Assembly (NCBI GenBank): GCA_028023455.1
Contig: JAQFVV010000030.1
Location: 7,522,501-7,586,500, forward strand
Direction of reading: 5' to 3'
Source: Epiperipatus broadwayi
Lineage: Eukaryota; Onychophora; Udeonychophora; Euonychophora; Peripatidae
Length of the DNA: 64,000 nt
Below, in pieces: positions 1-10,950 of this stretch. Position 1 is the stretch's first letter, and each line of letters begins with the position of its first letter. Under the pieces are notes generated by a model. It was not told the DNA's origin, did not search any database, and worked only from the letters and a program-made list of their open reading frames with translations. A program made the translations under genes and the position numbers.

Positions 1-134
1 TTTACTCTTTGGCCATATTTATACATTGGTTGTCCACATGTTTACACATTGGTCAGTGGCAATGAGTGCTCAATCTGATCAGATAAGACAGGAATCTACA
101 CTAGTCCACTTTTGAAGATAAGGTCAGATATGTC
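1..134 (-). mobile_element. Ty3/gypsy LTR fragment (element A, 3' LTR, cut by window edge)
   Basis: This stretch matches the right part of the LTR at 4311-5042 (shared phrases such as tacattggttgtccacatg and gagtgctcaat). Read on the minus strand, the LTR begins TGACATATC at 134. It is immediately preceded by a purine-rich tract (135-147, plus strand tacctccccctgc), the expected polypurine tract for plus-strand priming. The other LTR end lies left of the window. Confidence 0.75.
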
Positions 135-1117
135 ATACCTCCCCCTGCATAAATTTAGCCCTGGAGAATGTAGTCATTGAGATGAGCTAGATGATTAAAT
201 TATCCCCTTTGTTGGTTGCTCGGGTTTATTGGTGTTCTTGTCTTGTTAATCTTCCTTGTTTGATGATCTTATCCCTGGGTGTTTACCTGGGTTGTTGTTG
301 TTTTCAGTTTGGTGGGCATCATTTCTTCTTGTTGTACTTGTTTCTGTGTGATTGAGTTGCAGTTGATTTAGGTGGCAATGGTGTTGATACTCATGTGCTG
401 TTTAACTATTCCAGTGTAGAATCTTTTCACTTGTGTAACCACTGCTGGTATCCATTTTGTGGATACCTAGTATATTCTGCTTAGTACCTGAGTACCTATT
501 TGCATTTTTATATTGCTATTTTTTTTACCACAGTTTGGATCAGGTTTCAGAGCTGACAGATTAGTTCACCAATGTTGATTGAAGAGCTATTCTGCTGGAG
601 TCTTTCCTGCTGCTGTACTTGATGTACTAGCAGTGTTCTGGAAATCCTGACGTTCCAGCTTCCTGTATTCATTTTCCTTAATGTTATTACCTGGTTCACT
701 TTTGTTACTGTAAAGACTAAGTGACTGAACCAGTTATTGCCTAAAAAGTTACTATGATCACCTGATGCCACCACCAGTTGCAGGTGTATAGTCTTGTTAG
801 GCATAGTAATTTTAACTGTTGTTTGGCCTAAGTTTTATTTTATTGCCATGATAGTCTGAGATTGAACTGCTGCTAGGGTGTAGCTTATATTCATTATGCT
901 TATTAATGATAGCCCAGATCTTTTTTGGAACAATAGACATTGCAGACCCTGTGTCCAGTTCCATTGTAACTGGAATATCATTAATTATAATATGATGTAT
1001 TTTTCCGAACTGCCAAATCTCATTTTTATTCAGGCAGGATAGTGATTTTAATATGATGAATGTCATTAAATGCACACTCATGTATTTACTCTATAATCCT
1101 CTCAACTGAACCAAATC
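135..1117 (-). pseudogene. Ty3/gypsy pol remnant: retropepsin joined to integrase tail (element A)
   Basis: Minus-strand coding remnant of a K02A2.6-like Ty3/gypsy polyprotein. The aspartic protease lies at about 812-1050 with the active-site motif MELDTGSAMSIVP. After a frame change, the segment at 547-804 continues with LQLVVASG and LGNNWF, the usual end of the protease domain (family form LLGRDWL). Past that it does not enter reverse transcriptase. Toward 160-200 it reads HLNDYIL and a stop, the typical basic C-terminal end of integrase, directly before the polypurine tract. RT, RNase H and the integrase core are therefore missing from this copy. The gag gene is also missing: the protease sits almost directly after the LTR end at 1118. 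An internally deleted, dead element. Confidence 0.75.
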
Positions 1118-1213
1118 TGTTGTGTTTGGCTGAATTGCAGGGTTCAGACTCAACCAACAGTAATATCAAAAAAACACTCACCATTTAATGTATAATTTAT
1201 TAGTTGTCAGTGT
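1118..1213 (-). mobile_element. Ty3/gypsy LTR end fragment
   Basis: The block starting tgttgtgtttggctgaattg is nearly identical to 4311-4405, the end of the LTR of the neighbouring copy. The adjoining 1081-1117 matches the region just outside the LTR at 4265-4310, so this is an LTR 3' end plus the start of the internal region, on the minus strand. The match stops where the plus-strand pol block begins. Confidence 0.7.
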
Positions 1214-3085
1214 AGATAACTTCCACTAGCTTTGTGAACTAAAGTAGAAGCAGAGTTCAAAAAGTGAGATGCAGAGGGTGTAATAGAGTTCATAACATAC
1301 TCAGAATTAGCCACTCCAATAGTAGCAATCATTAAGGAAAATGGTGATGTGCATATATGTGGGGATTATCAATGCACAATCAACAAAGCTCTTAATTCAG
1401 ATAATGACCCATCTCCATCGATCAAACAAATTCTATCCACATTATCAGGTGGTAGGATTTTTACTAAAATTGATCTAAAACATGCATATTTGCAACTACC
1501 TGCAGAAGATCAGGCTACAAGAGCATTATCAATAATAACCCATAAAGGGTTATTCAAAATGAACTGGTTGCCTGTTAGTATATCGATCGCTCCAGCAATA
1601 TTTCAGAGAGTCATGGATCAACTGGCTTCTGGAAACTGGCTCACTACCATACTTTGATGATGTCTTATTAGTGGCACAAACACCATAACAACTCTGGAGT
1701 TCCACCAAGAAACTCCTAGACAAATCTAAAGCCTCTGGCATTAAAATAAACTTGGATAAGTGCATATTTGAAACCAATGAACTTGAATTTCTGGAATATA
1801 GGATAAATGCAAGTGGCAGTCAGTGAACTCAAAAGAATGTTTTGGCAATAAAAATCCATAGCACCTGAAAATAAGAAGGAACATCAGTCCTTCTTTGGGC
1901 TCATAAATTATTACAAAGGTTTGGGATCACACGAAATCTAGATACAAGCTTGATATGCTTTTCTCTTGAACCACTATGCAGGTTACTGGACAAAAAGGCA
2001 GCCTGGAAGTGGGACAGTAAACAAGAAAAAATCGTCAATAAGATAAAAAAAATTCTTATCAGAAACAGCAGTGCTGGTACATTTCTACTCAGAAAAGGTG
2101 CTGGTAATAACATGTGATGTATCACTAAGTTGGTACTAGCACCTTTTCTGAGTATAAATGTGCATGTATCACCAAGTTGGAACAGGGACATTGTTATCTC
2201 ATAGAAATAATGATGGGACACATAGCCCTTTTGCCTTTTCAAAAAAATGCCTCTCTAGGGCTGAGTGAAATTATGCTCAAATTGATAGAGCAACCTTGAC
2301 TTTGATCAATGGTATCAAAAAATATCATGGCTACCTAAATGGTAGATCATTCATCCTACAAACAGATCATATGCCCCTCTTGGGAATATTTGCACCTGAC
2401 AAAGGAATACCTCAGCATGATTCACCATGAATGTTGCAGTGGATAATTTTTTCTCAGGCTATAACTTTGCACTACAGTAGATTGAAGGAAAACATATTTT
2501 CCATATGGCTAATTTTCTGGAGATCCAGAGTAGTGATTCCCCCAGTGGGATGTTCCCAGGTGCTCGATCTGTTACATAATGGGCATTCGGGATAGTACAA
2601 ATGAAGTATGGTGGCCACCTTAAATGCTGATATTGAGATCAGAATCCACCACTTCTGGCAGTGCAAAATGAAACAAAACATGCCAGCAAAAGACAAAACA
2701 GTCAAGTGGCCTAAACCTAAAGGACCCTGGTCTAGATTCCATGTGGACCATGCAGGTCCTATGAAAAAGGAAATTGCTGTTGATAGTAGTTGATTCATAC
2801 TCCAAGTAGCTGGAGGTAGTGGAAGTCCCATCACTTCAGTTCACAGTCACAATAAAAGCTCTTAGAAGGTTATTTGCAACACATGGCCCACCTAAGACAT
2901 TAGTGACAGATAATGGCACATCATTTACAACCAGTGCATTCAAAAACTTTTTCACTAATAATAACATTGAGCTAGTATACAGATCTCCATTGCATACAGA
3001 AAGCAATGTCTAGGCAGAGAGATTAGTTCAAGAAGCAAAAAAGCTGCTGACAAAATGGATTCAGAAAGTCTTTGAACACACGCTT
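1214..3085 (+). pseudogene. Ty3/gypsy pol remnant: reverse transcriptase, RNase H, integrase
   Basis: Plus-strand pol in the order RT, RNase H, integrase, with several frameshifts and stops. RT (about 1214-1800) shows GVIEF, SELATPIV, ICGDYQ, the catalytic DLKHAYLQLP and, after a frameshift near 1640, YFDDVLLVA, then INLDKCIF. RNase H (about 2110-2480) reads VLSHRNNDGTHSPFAFSK, NYAQIDRATLTLI and TDHMPLLGIF. Integrase (about 2560-3080) has FHVDHAGP, RRLFATHGPP and VTDNGTSF, ending at AERLVQEAKKLL. Only the first part of RT and the last part of integrase are cut off. It lies head-on to minus-strand gag (3098-3439) and beside minus-strand LTR/protease, so it is either an inverted segment or a separate nested copy. 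Confidence 0.85.
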
Positions 3086-3097
3086 TATTGCCAATGA

Positions 3098-3439
3098 TCA
3101 GATTCTTGTTGCAAACTCTTTGGCTTTTCCCCCTTCTTCTTGAATACAGAGATTGAAATAATATCTCTGCATTATTGTCAAAGGTTTTGGGAAAAAATAA
3201 CCAGTGAGAATTGCTAACGTTTTATCAAAATGTAGGTTCACCGACGTTTCTGCCATAGATTGAGACTTGAGTATGTCATAAGTTTGAGGACCTATTATTG
3301 TCATTAATATGGTTAATTTTACCTCAGGCTTCTTTATCTGATTAGCCTGTAGGTAAAATATCAACACTGCTTTATAGCTTGTCCAACCCTCAGGCTGGTC
3401 TGGATCAAAAGCTTCCATAAAGTCAGTGACATTCGCCAT
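3098..3439 (-). pseudogene. Ty3/gypsy gag N-terminal fragment
   Basis: An open frame of 113 codons starts at ATG 3439 (MANVTDFMEAFDPDQ) and has the layout of K02A2.6-like gag: FDPDQPEGW, then YLQANQIKKPEVKLTILM, IIGPQTYDIL and MQRYYFNLCIQEEGGK. It stops abruptly at about 3098, in the segment before the central gag region. The missing continuation is recognisable in another copy at 48734-48919. Its LTR (4311-5042) lies upstream on the same strand. The breakpoint coincides with the end of the plus-strand integrase, so the gag was broken by the rearrangement that placed the pol block here. Confidence 0.75.
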
Positions 3440-3780
3440 TGATTTATTTCTCTCTATTTAACTCATGAGAGAAATATTAACATTTTTTTTTTGCAAGTTA
3501 CCACTCATAATTTTAATTTTTTTAAGTTACCACTTGTAATTTTAATTTTACAGCTATACTTTCTAACTATCTAAGAAATTGGATTTTTATTTTTTATTTT
3601 TGGGAGTTACCAATCATAATTTAAATTTTACAGCTATGGTTTGTATCTGATATCAATAGTGACAAAGGTAACAATCCACCAGGGTGAGCTTCTGTCACTA
3701 TGTTGCAGGTAAAGTTCTTGTGGTTGGATGAAGCTTTTAATTGACATGCTTATATGTTTGCAGTCAATTTTTTCATTCAA

Positions 3781-3922
3781 ACAGATTTAAGTGATTTTTT
3801 TTTTTTTTAAGTGTCATAGCATCGGCCGGGACGTGAACCTGCAACCTGGGCAACTGCCTGCAAGTGCAAGGCAGTCATGCTGATCTCTCGACCACAAATA
3901 CAAGACAGATTTAAGTGATTTT
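3781..3922 (-). mobile_element. SINE family A copy with perfect target-site duplication
   Basis: tRNA-derived SINE on the minus strand (body about 3799-3904). It has a GGTCGAGAGATC box-A-like segment, a GGTTCACGTCCC box-B-like segment and a tail ending in a run of A. It is flanked by an 18-bp perfect direct repeat, acagatttaagtgatttt, at 3781-3798 and 3905-3922. This marks LINE-assisted insertion into the older LTR element. Confidence 0.85.
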
Positions 3923-4185
3923 AATAATCACCGTAATGTAAATATGCTGAATGTCTTGAGCCACACTCATGTATTTCATTAATTTTTTCAACCAATTCTA
4001 TTGGAACTGGATTTTTACTATTTTTTCAGTCAATGTGGAAAAATATTTCTTTTGTCTTTACCAAATCTGTTGTATATTTGGGCAAGTCGAAGTGATATAT
4101 TATATCACTGATTTGTAAATATGATGAATCTATTTGCTTTGCACTCGCATATTTTTTCCAAAACTGCTGAATCTGATTTTTTTTT

Positions 4186-4252
4186 TCTTGTATGTCATAG
4201 CACCAGCTGGGAAGCAAACCCGCTAACCCAGGACAACTGCTTGTTGCTGACA
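4186..4252 (-). mobile_element. SINE family A, truncated copy
   Basis: The sequence tatgtcatagcaccagctgg and the following block match the 3' half of family A (compare 42190, 52890). The 5' tRNA part is missing and no target duplication is visible. Confidence 0.65.
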
Positions 4253-4310
4253 TGTCTTTAAAGGTCCACTTGCATATTTACTCTATGCTTATGTAGAACT
4301 GTGCCAAATC

Positions 4311-5042
4311 TGTTGTGTTTGGCTGAATTGCAGGGTTCAGACTCAATCTGACAGTAATATCAAAAAATATGGACACTCACCATTTAATATGTATAACTTA
4401 TTAGAACAAATATACAATATATTATACAAACAAAATAATTAGATGAATAACTTAGTCAATAATGAGCTGGTTATGCCAAGTGACTGGATTCACTTCCAGC
4501 TGTATATATTAGCTTGCCTCATGGGTTTAGTCTTAACTCTTCTGGGTATACTGAACAGCTTGCCTCAAATTTGTTAAATAACTCTTCCAGCTGTATCAGA
4601 CAGCTTGCCTCAAGTCTGTCATAATCATAGCAGCTTTCAGTCCTATCATGGACATATAGGTAGTGAGTATAGTAGAAACATCTTCATTGTTAAAAGTGGT
4701 TTCAATGGAGAGTATGTTCAGTCATTCAGGTAGACAAATGTTCTCTTAAGAGTGCATACTGTCATTTAAGTTAGTCAGACTTTCTCTGGTTTGCCCCCAA
4801 AAAGGCTGACTATTTATTGCCAGATCCCTTATGTTATTGGCAGCAATCAGATTCAGAGGGCCTAACCAATGTTAGATTTTACATGTTTACACATTGGCCA
4901 TACTTGTTTTATTCTTTGGCTATGTTTATACATTGGTTGTCCACATGTTTACACATTGGTTAATGGTATTGAGTGCTCAATCCAATCACATAAGGAAGGA
5001 ATCTGGACTAGTTTATTTCTGAAGGCAAGGTTAAATATGACA
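4311..5042 (-). mobile_element. Ty3/gypsy LTR, complete (~732 bp)
   Basis: On the minus strand this runs from TGTCATATTT (5042) to an ACA end at 4311, i.e. TG...CA. Its left end is repeated at 1118-1213 and its right end at 1-134. More diverged relatives are at 46981-47532 and 63716-64000. It lies upstream of the minus-strand gag at 3439, so it acts as 5' LTR of that copy. Confidence 0.75.
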
Positions 5043-5442
5043 CTATCAGTGAATACTTGGGAAGAAATAAAAACTTTTTCCAATTGCATTGTATAACTCA
5101 AAATAAGCTCTGGGTCATTCACTAGAAAAATGGAAGATTAGAGTCAACTCGTAGCTTAACCCATTTCTTTATTGCTAAAAAGTCACTTGTTTTCCAACTA
5201 GCTTATTACACCAGTACTTTACTGATCGGAATCAGGATGCAAAATAAATTCAAATCCAATAAATATTTTAAAAGGTAGATTTTTGTATAAATCATAGATT
5301 AGCATGCTCCAAGGATGAAATAATGTTGTCTTTAAAATATGGCTTTTTATTTCAAACTTACCAATATATTTGATGTCCATGTTTCTTAGAAGTAAATTTT
5401 AGTTGTCGATTTGGATTTTCAAGCTGATCACATCGCTGATGC

Positions 5443-5478
<36 letters not shown>

Positions 5479-5876
5479 GTTTATTGTAAAAACATTTCAG
5501 CTGTTTGACAAAGGTTACATCAGTAGTGACTTGATTAAAAGAAAACACATAGATTTAGCTTAGTTCATAATAAAATAAAATTTGGATATATATATATATA
5601 TATATTGCATAGAAAATTAAAATAGAAGTTCAAAACGTGCCAAGAAGATGTAAACCTAGTGAGGATTTGAACAGTTTTCTATCCTCATTTTACTCTCGAT
5701 CTAAGAATGTCTAAATATATATTGATTGACTGATGATGAATAATTAGCTACTTGGTTATGGGCTCTCTAAGATAAAAAAGTTTCAACCTAAATGAATTTT
5801 TTTTTTATTAGCTTGGATTTAAACCAGATCATCTATATGCCAATGAAATGTGCACCAAAAGATTCTTTTTGAAATT
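5043..5876. other. No gene seen; AT-rich spacer with (TA)n
   Basis: No coding similarity recognised. Contains (TA)n tracts at about 5445-5475 and 5587-5606. Confidence 0.5.
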
Positions 5877-5879
5877 TAA

Positions 5880-6002
5880 CTATATATAATACTGTCAAGC
5901 GTTGGTGGCCTAGCGGTTAGCATAGCTGCCTTCCAAGCAGCTGGCCTGGGTTCACTTCTTGGGCAATGCATTTGACATATAAGTAAACCTATATATAATA
6001 CT
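5880..6002 (+). mobile_element. tRNA-Gly(TCC)-like SINE/retrocopy with 14-bp target duplication
   Basis: A 95-bp insert (5894-5988) is flanked by a perfect 14-bp repeat, ctatatataatact (5880-5893 and 5989-6002). From 5899 the insert resembles eukaryotic tRNA-Gly: acceptor GCGTTGG, box A TGGCCTAGCGGTTAGCAT, and an anticodon arm GCTGC/CTTCCAA/GCAGC with TCC in the loop. The T-arm GGGTTCACTTC and the 3' acceptor GCAATGC carry mismatches. The leading TCAAGC and trailing GACATAT are shared with SINE family A, so this is probably a short or founder-like member of that family and not a working tRNA gene. Confidence 0.8.
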
Positions 6003-6499
6003 AAATGGAAAATGGTGTTAAAATGCAACATTGATCTTATTTTTTGATAAGCCTTAGCTACTCTTGATTCTTGGAAAAACTTAAAAATGTTTTCAGGGGC
6101 TGCTAACACTTTCCAAGCAAGTTTAGAACTTTTATTAATGGGTTGGATTATTGTCAATCCACATAGCCATTAAATTGTATATTAAAAAATGAGTATCTAC
6201 TATTTTTAATTAGATGATAAACAAGAAGTAAAAAAAAAACCCATTTCCCAAATGTCAGCCTGTGCAGAAATTATGAAAAGACTTGATCCTCCAGTGAGCT
6301 CTTCTCTACTATAACTCATAGCGCTAAGTCTATTATCGAAAATAAAAAAGGCAAAATATTCAGCTTTATTTTCAAAGAAACTTTATTAGTGAATAAAGAA
6401 ATTGGTTACAAACAGTGACGTTCAGATGAGGACATGTGTAAGCAGGAGCTTCTTACTTGGGAACTAGAACTGTCAGTGTTAATGCCCTTGTAAAATATA

Positions 6500-6989
6500 G
6501 ATGAAGAGAAAAAAACTTCTATGGTACTGCAGAGATAGCGTGCGAGAATAGGGAACTTTATTCACCGGGAATCTTGAAAAGTTTCCATGTCTTCTCATAG
6601 CTAAACTTAGAAGAGAGAATTTTGTCTTTACTTTGGATTTTTCTGAGGGTTCTAAAGAAAATTGTAAAGGGGTTTAGTTGTGGGATGTTGAATATCATTT
6701 TGCACTGGGTGATCCATATGGAATATGGAATGAATGTCGAAATTCTTATGATGGGAAAATCTCTCTCCTTAATGCAATCTTTAATGGAGAGGATTTTATA
6801 ATAATCAATTTCTGAATTTTGGGCTATGATATGCTTCACTGCTCCGAAGCCTGTGCAGGTTAATATAATGTGATCAAAGGTCTCATCCTGACTGTGGCAG
6901 ATTGGGTAGGAAGGATCTATGTTGTTCAGGAATCTTTTCTGATGTAAGAACCAGTTTGTGGGCATAACATCAAGATTCACTTTAATCAA
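6500..6989 (-). pseudogene. LINE reverse transcriptase C-terminal fragment (L1/Tx1-like)
   Basis: A 143-codon open frame (6558-6989) matches the C-terminal end of a LINE ORF2: MPTNWFLHQKRF, then a zinc-knuckle-like region (ICHSQDETFDHIILTC, first Cys replaced by Pro context), YSIWITQCKMIF, and a Lys-rich tail ending KLFKIPGE. The same order (LPTNHFL, QFCFSDDETLHHIF, AVWITRCKL, SWSMLNLP) occurs in the plus-strand LINE at 15800-16240, so the two are relatives. No RT domain is present, so this is a 5'-truncated insertion. Confidence 0.75.
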
Positions 6990-6999
6990 TAGTCCAGGA

Positions 7000-7930
7000 A
7001 TTTGGGCTCCAATAGTAAAAACTTAAATAATGTTGTTATTGGATATTAGCCTTCTTACCCATTCTGGTAAGTATTCGTAATAAAACTGTATATAACTATC
7101 TCTTGTAAACGAAGACAATTAATAATGATTTATAACGGTATTCGTATAATGCTATTAAAACGCGGGTTAGCCTCTTAATCGTATTAAAAAGCCATTGCTA
7201 ATGAAAACTATTCTTTGATGAAAATTTAAAATACCTCTTGCATTTTTACGCTTTCTTAGATAAATTTTAAAATATTATTAATAGTTAAATATTTTACATT
7301 CTTTTTTTTTAAGTATAAGTGTGATTTTTTGGCTTATAAATATTAATTTTTAAATTATAACTTTAAAATAATTATAAATTCATTTAAGCTATTAACGTCT
7401 AAAAAATAATTCTTATAATATTCTGTTAAATTATCCAACCAATTTGTTAAAAAACAAAAATCATCCGGTTTGAATTAATTTTTAAAAAGGCTTTAGGAAA
7501 AAGAAAGAAAAAGAATCATACTGTTAAAATCATTTAAACTAACTTTTGAAATTATTTCCAAATGATAGAAGAATTTTATATTTCGGATTAGTATTTTTTA
7601 AAAAGAACAAAATAATCCAAGCAGAAATTCGTTTTTATATTTATCAAATCTTAAAATGTGTTGCAGCAGGAAAACTATACTAAGATAACTTTATATATAA
7701 ATCATGTTTAAACATTAATGTACCTACATATACGTGTTTATATAGATATTTTAATAAAAGGCTTCATGGCGTAGTCGTTATAATCCAGGCCAGACAAAAC
7801 TTGGAATTTAGTTAAACCCATGTCGACTTTCTTTTTCAGGTTGCTTCCCCGTGCTAAACTAAGCTAACTATTCAAAATTGTCAATAAAAGGAAATCAAAT
7901 TTATTATTATTTAGAGAGTAAAAGAAGAGT
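7000..7930. other. AT-rich spacer, with a possible tRNA-like SINE at 7768-7830
   Basis: No coding signal. At 7768-7830, cttcatggcgtagtcgttat resembles a tRNA 5' half/box A and is followed by a weak box-B-like ttaaacccatgtcgac. Too decayed to assign. Confidence 0.3.
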
Positions 7931-7939
7931 GAATTGTGA

Positions 7940-8650
7940 TGTTATGCACTGTGACTTCTCCTTATGCGGAGTCAGAAATCTCTCAGCAACAATGCCCAGA
8001 GAAACCTGTTAGCCACTACACCTTCCCTTTCCATTCCCAACCCTAAGTTTTTCCATATCCTGCTCCATCCCATTTCCACAACATAATTTTTGTCAACTCG
8101 ATGGCCTTTATATCTAATTCCACCTTATCTTTTTCCCAAACCTAGCATAAAAATCAATAACCTACTTTCTGTATCATCACTTTCCTTATACTTATTCTTC
8201 CACAACTTTATTATTTGTACCTTTTCTGTTTTCAAGCATTTACATTCAATTAACAGGTGCCTAATATTTTATATGCCTTCCTTACACAATTGCAGATAAA
8301 TCACCCATGTTTTTCCATTTATGTGTATAATTACCTGTTAGTAAATATTCCTTTCAAGCCTTAAACAGTAAACTACTTTCCTTGGTATTATCATAAATTA
8401 ACTAGCACCTAATATTCCGTTTACTTCTATGTATATTTAAACTTTTTTAGTCTCCGTAATAGTTCTCCATCTCTACAATTCCCTATTCTTTATTAATGCA
8501 TCTATTCTTTTATCCCATTCCTTACCACTATAGCACTCAACAATTCTTCTAACACAATCACCCCACCTTTTGTATAAGTATACTGACATAAATTCTTTAC
8601 CCAAATCTTCTGCATATTGCATTACCTTCCACACCCATCTTGTTACTTGA
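7940..8650 (-). mobile_element. LINE 3'-end fragment (same family as 8665-10371)
   Basis: About 700 bp closely parallels 8665-9400, including the shared 3' untranslated phrase aacaatgcccagagaaacct (compare 8698-8717) and the C-terminal coding region. Translated on the minus strand it retains the WKWD C-terminus but is broken by stops. It lies directly downstream of the larger copy, making two 3' ends in tandem. Confidence 0.7.
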
Positions 8651-8664
8651 TGTGATGTATTATG

Positions 8665-10371
8665 GTTTCTCCTTAAATGAAGTCAAGAATATCTCAGCAA
8701 TTATGCCCAGATAAACCTGTTAGCCACTTTATTTTACATTCCCCACTCTAAATTTACCCATAATCTGCTCTATCCCATTTCCACAACATAATCTTTGTCA
8801 ACTCTATAACCTTTATATCTAAATCCCCCTTATCTTTTCCCAAATCCAGCATAAAAACCAATAATTCACTTTCTGTATAATCACTCTTTTCATATTTATT
8901 TTTCCACAACATTATATGTACCCTTTCTGTTTTCAAACATTTACATTCAATTAACAAATGCCTAATATTTTCTATTCCTTCCTTACATAATTTACAAAAT
9001 AAATCACCCATATTTTTCCATTTATATGTATATTCTTTTGTAGCTAAGGATCCTGTTCGAGCCTTAAACAATAAACTACTTTCCTTACTATTATCATATA
9101 TTAACTCACACCTAATATTCTGTTTATTTCTATGTATATTTAAACTCTTTTTACTCTCCATACTATTTCTCCATCTCTCTAACTCCCTATTCTTTATTAA
9201 TAAATTTATTCTTTTATCCCATTCCTTACTTCTATAACACTCAACAATCCTCTTAACACAATAATCCCATCTTTTGTACAAATATACTGATATAAATTCT
9301 TTATCCAAATCTTTTGCATACTGCATTACCTTTCTCACCCATCTTAACACAATAATCCCATCTTTTGTACAAATATACTGATATAAATTCTTTCTCACCC
9401 ATCTTGTTACCTGTCCTTTACTCATAACCCAATTAAATACTATTTTGGCTATTCTTTTATTATTCATAAACGGCAATCTACCAAATATTTTCATTTTACT
9501 TTTGCATCTCTCATATGAAAACTTGACCATCCCATTTCTCCTTGAATTGCCTCCCTTGCCCATACTTCTGCATCTAATGTATGATTTCCTACTTCCCTTT
9601 GAGATTTTTCTAAGTAATTTAATATCTTTTTACTAACATATAATGCATCATTACCATGTGTTAACCCTGCAACTGCAACTCCCATAAAATTCTAGCTACA
9701 TCATATTTATTATATGAAAACACTGTTAATTTCTTTATCAATCCCTTTCTTTTCTTTGCTTCATTTATCAATTTTTTCTCCCATTCATCCAAATAATTTT
9801 TCTGATTACTTAAAATAATTCCCAAGTAACTATATCTATTCACCACACTTAACTTAATATCTCCCAATAAAAATTCTACATCTTCTCTTTCCCTGGTATT
9901 AACCATCATTATATTTGATTTTTCTTCACTAAATTTAATCCCCATCTCTTTACCCACCCTTGCACATGTCCTCAACATAACTTCCATATCTTCTCTTTTT
10001 TCTGCACACAAAAATATATCATCCACAAAAAAAAGATCTGACAAAATATATACTCCCTTACTACCTATTAATGGTATCTCTATCCCTGTTCCTAATCTTT
10101 CTATTGCTCTTTCCATTTCACTCAAATACAACACAAACAAAATAGGTGACATAGGGCATCTTTGCCTTAGTCCCACACCATTTCTAACTTTAATTGATTC
10201 TATATTCCCTAATTGATATATATAATAATTATTTTCATATAATTTCTTAATAATATCTATTAAAGCTACACCCATTCCCAAATTTTCTAAACTTATCCGT
10301 AATCTGTTGCAATGCATTTTAATTTTTAAATAGCTATTTAAAGATTGGTTTATTTTTTCTGTGAATGTCAT
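8665..10371 (-). pseudogene. LINE reverse transcriptase, 5'-truncated (tick-transposon-like)
   Basis: Three overlapping frames (10371-9661, 9685-9491, 9563-8754) make one broken LINE ORF2. RT motifs: IIKKLYENNYYIYQL, GLRQRCPMSPILFVLYL (usual GLRQGCPLSP), catalytic FVDDIFLCA (FVDD replaces YADD), IKFSEEKSNIM, and YSYLGIILS. Then comes VAGLTHGNDALYVSK and GEMGWSSFHMRDAKVK, a signature of LINEs common in ticks and other invertebrates. The C-terminus has a CKLC...H....C zinc knuckle and ends WKWDRADYG. The N-terminal part before RT block 3 is absent. A ~46-bp stretch (9258-9303) is duplicated at 9345-9391, giving a repeated YQYICTKDGI-type segment. Not functional in this form, but less decayed than most coding remnants here. 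Confidence 0.85.
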
Positions 10372-10950
10372 AGTTTTAAAAAAGGAGTAATATAATTTAA
10401 TTAATAATTACAATATTATGTAATAATTTTGGATGGGGAGCATCTTCAAAATTTTAGATACATGTTTAATGTTAGATGCGCTGAATAAGTTTTGCTCAGG
10501 AGTATTTCTTAAAATTTTAAAAATATATGACAAGATCAAAAGAGTAATCTTTCCTTTCTTCAGATTTGTGAATAAAATCTCTCTGTATTTATTATTGTAA
10601 AAGCACATTTTTTTTATTGAACTAGGGTCTTGAAGCTATCAATAGTAAACTGTCAAAAAATATTTGGATGAAATTTGAGCATGGTTCCTTTAGAAGACAA
10701 ACTTCACTTTCTATATTGTGTCACAGATATTTCTAAAAAGATGTACTATTGATTAATTCCATGGTAAAGTATAGTTGAAAATAGAATATAATAAATAGTG
10801 GTGAAGCTTTTTAAAAAGTAAATTTAGCAGCAGAAGAAGTGAAGAGATAACATTACACGATACCTGACACGATGTTTTATTTTGCAAGGAAATCAAGTCA
10901 TACATCATATGACTTAATTTAATAAGCTTATATTACAAATATTATATAAT
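10372..10950. other. No gene seen; AT-rich
   Basis: No recognisable coding or RNA feature. Confidence 0.4.

Larger units (their letters stand above)
3440..4310 (-). mobile_element. Ty3/gypsy 5' untranslated leader with SINE insertions
   Basis: Non-coding region between the LTR at 4311-5042 and gag start. It holds three short repeats of gttaccactyataattttaat (3496, 3530, 3607) and two SINE family A inserts. The phrase near 3965 matches 1081-1110 and 4265, showing short internal duplications. No coding signal. Confidence 0.5.

Noticed and set aside
5899-5975. Functional tRNA-Gly(TCC) gene
   Set aside because: T-arm and acceptor stems have mismatches, and the unit lies within a 14-bp target duplication, so it is a retroposed copy.
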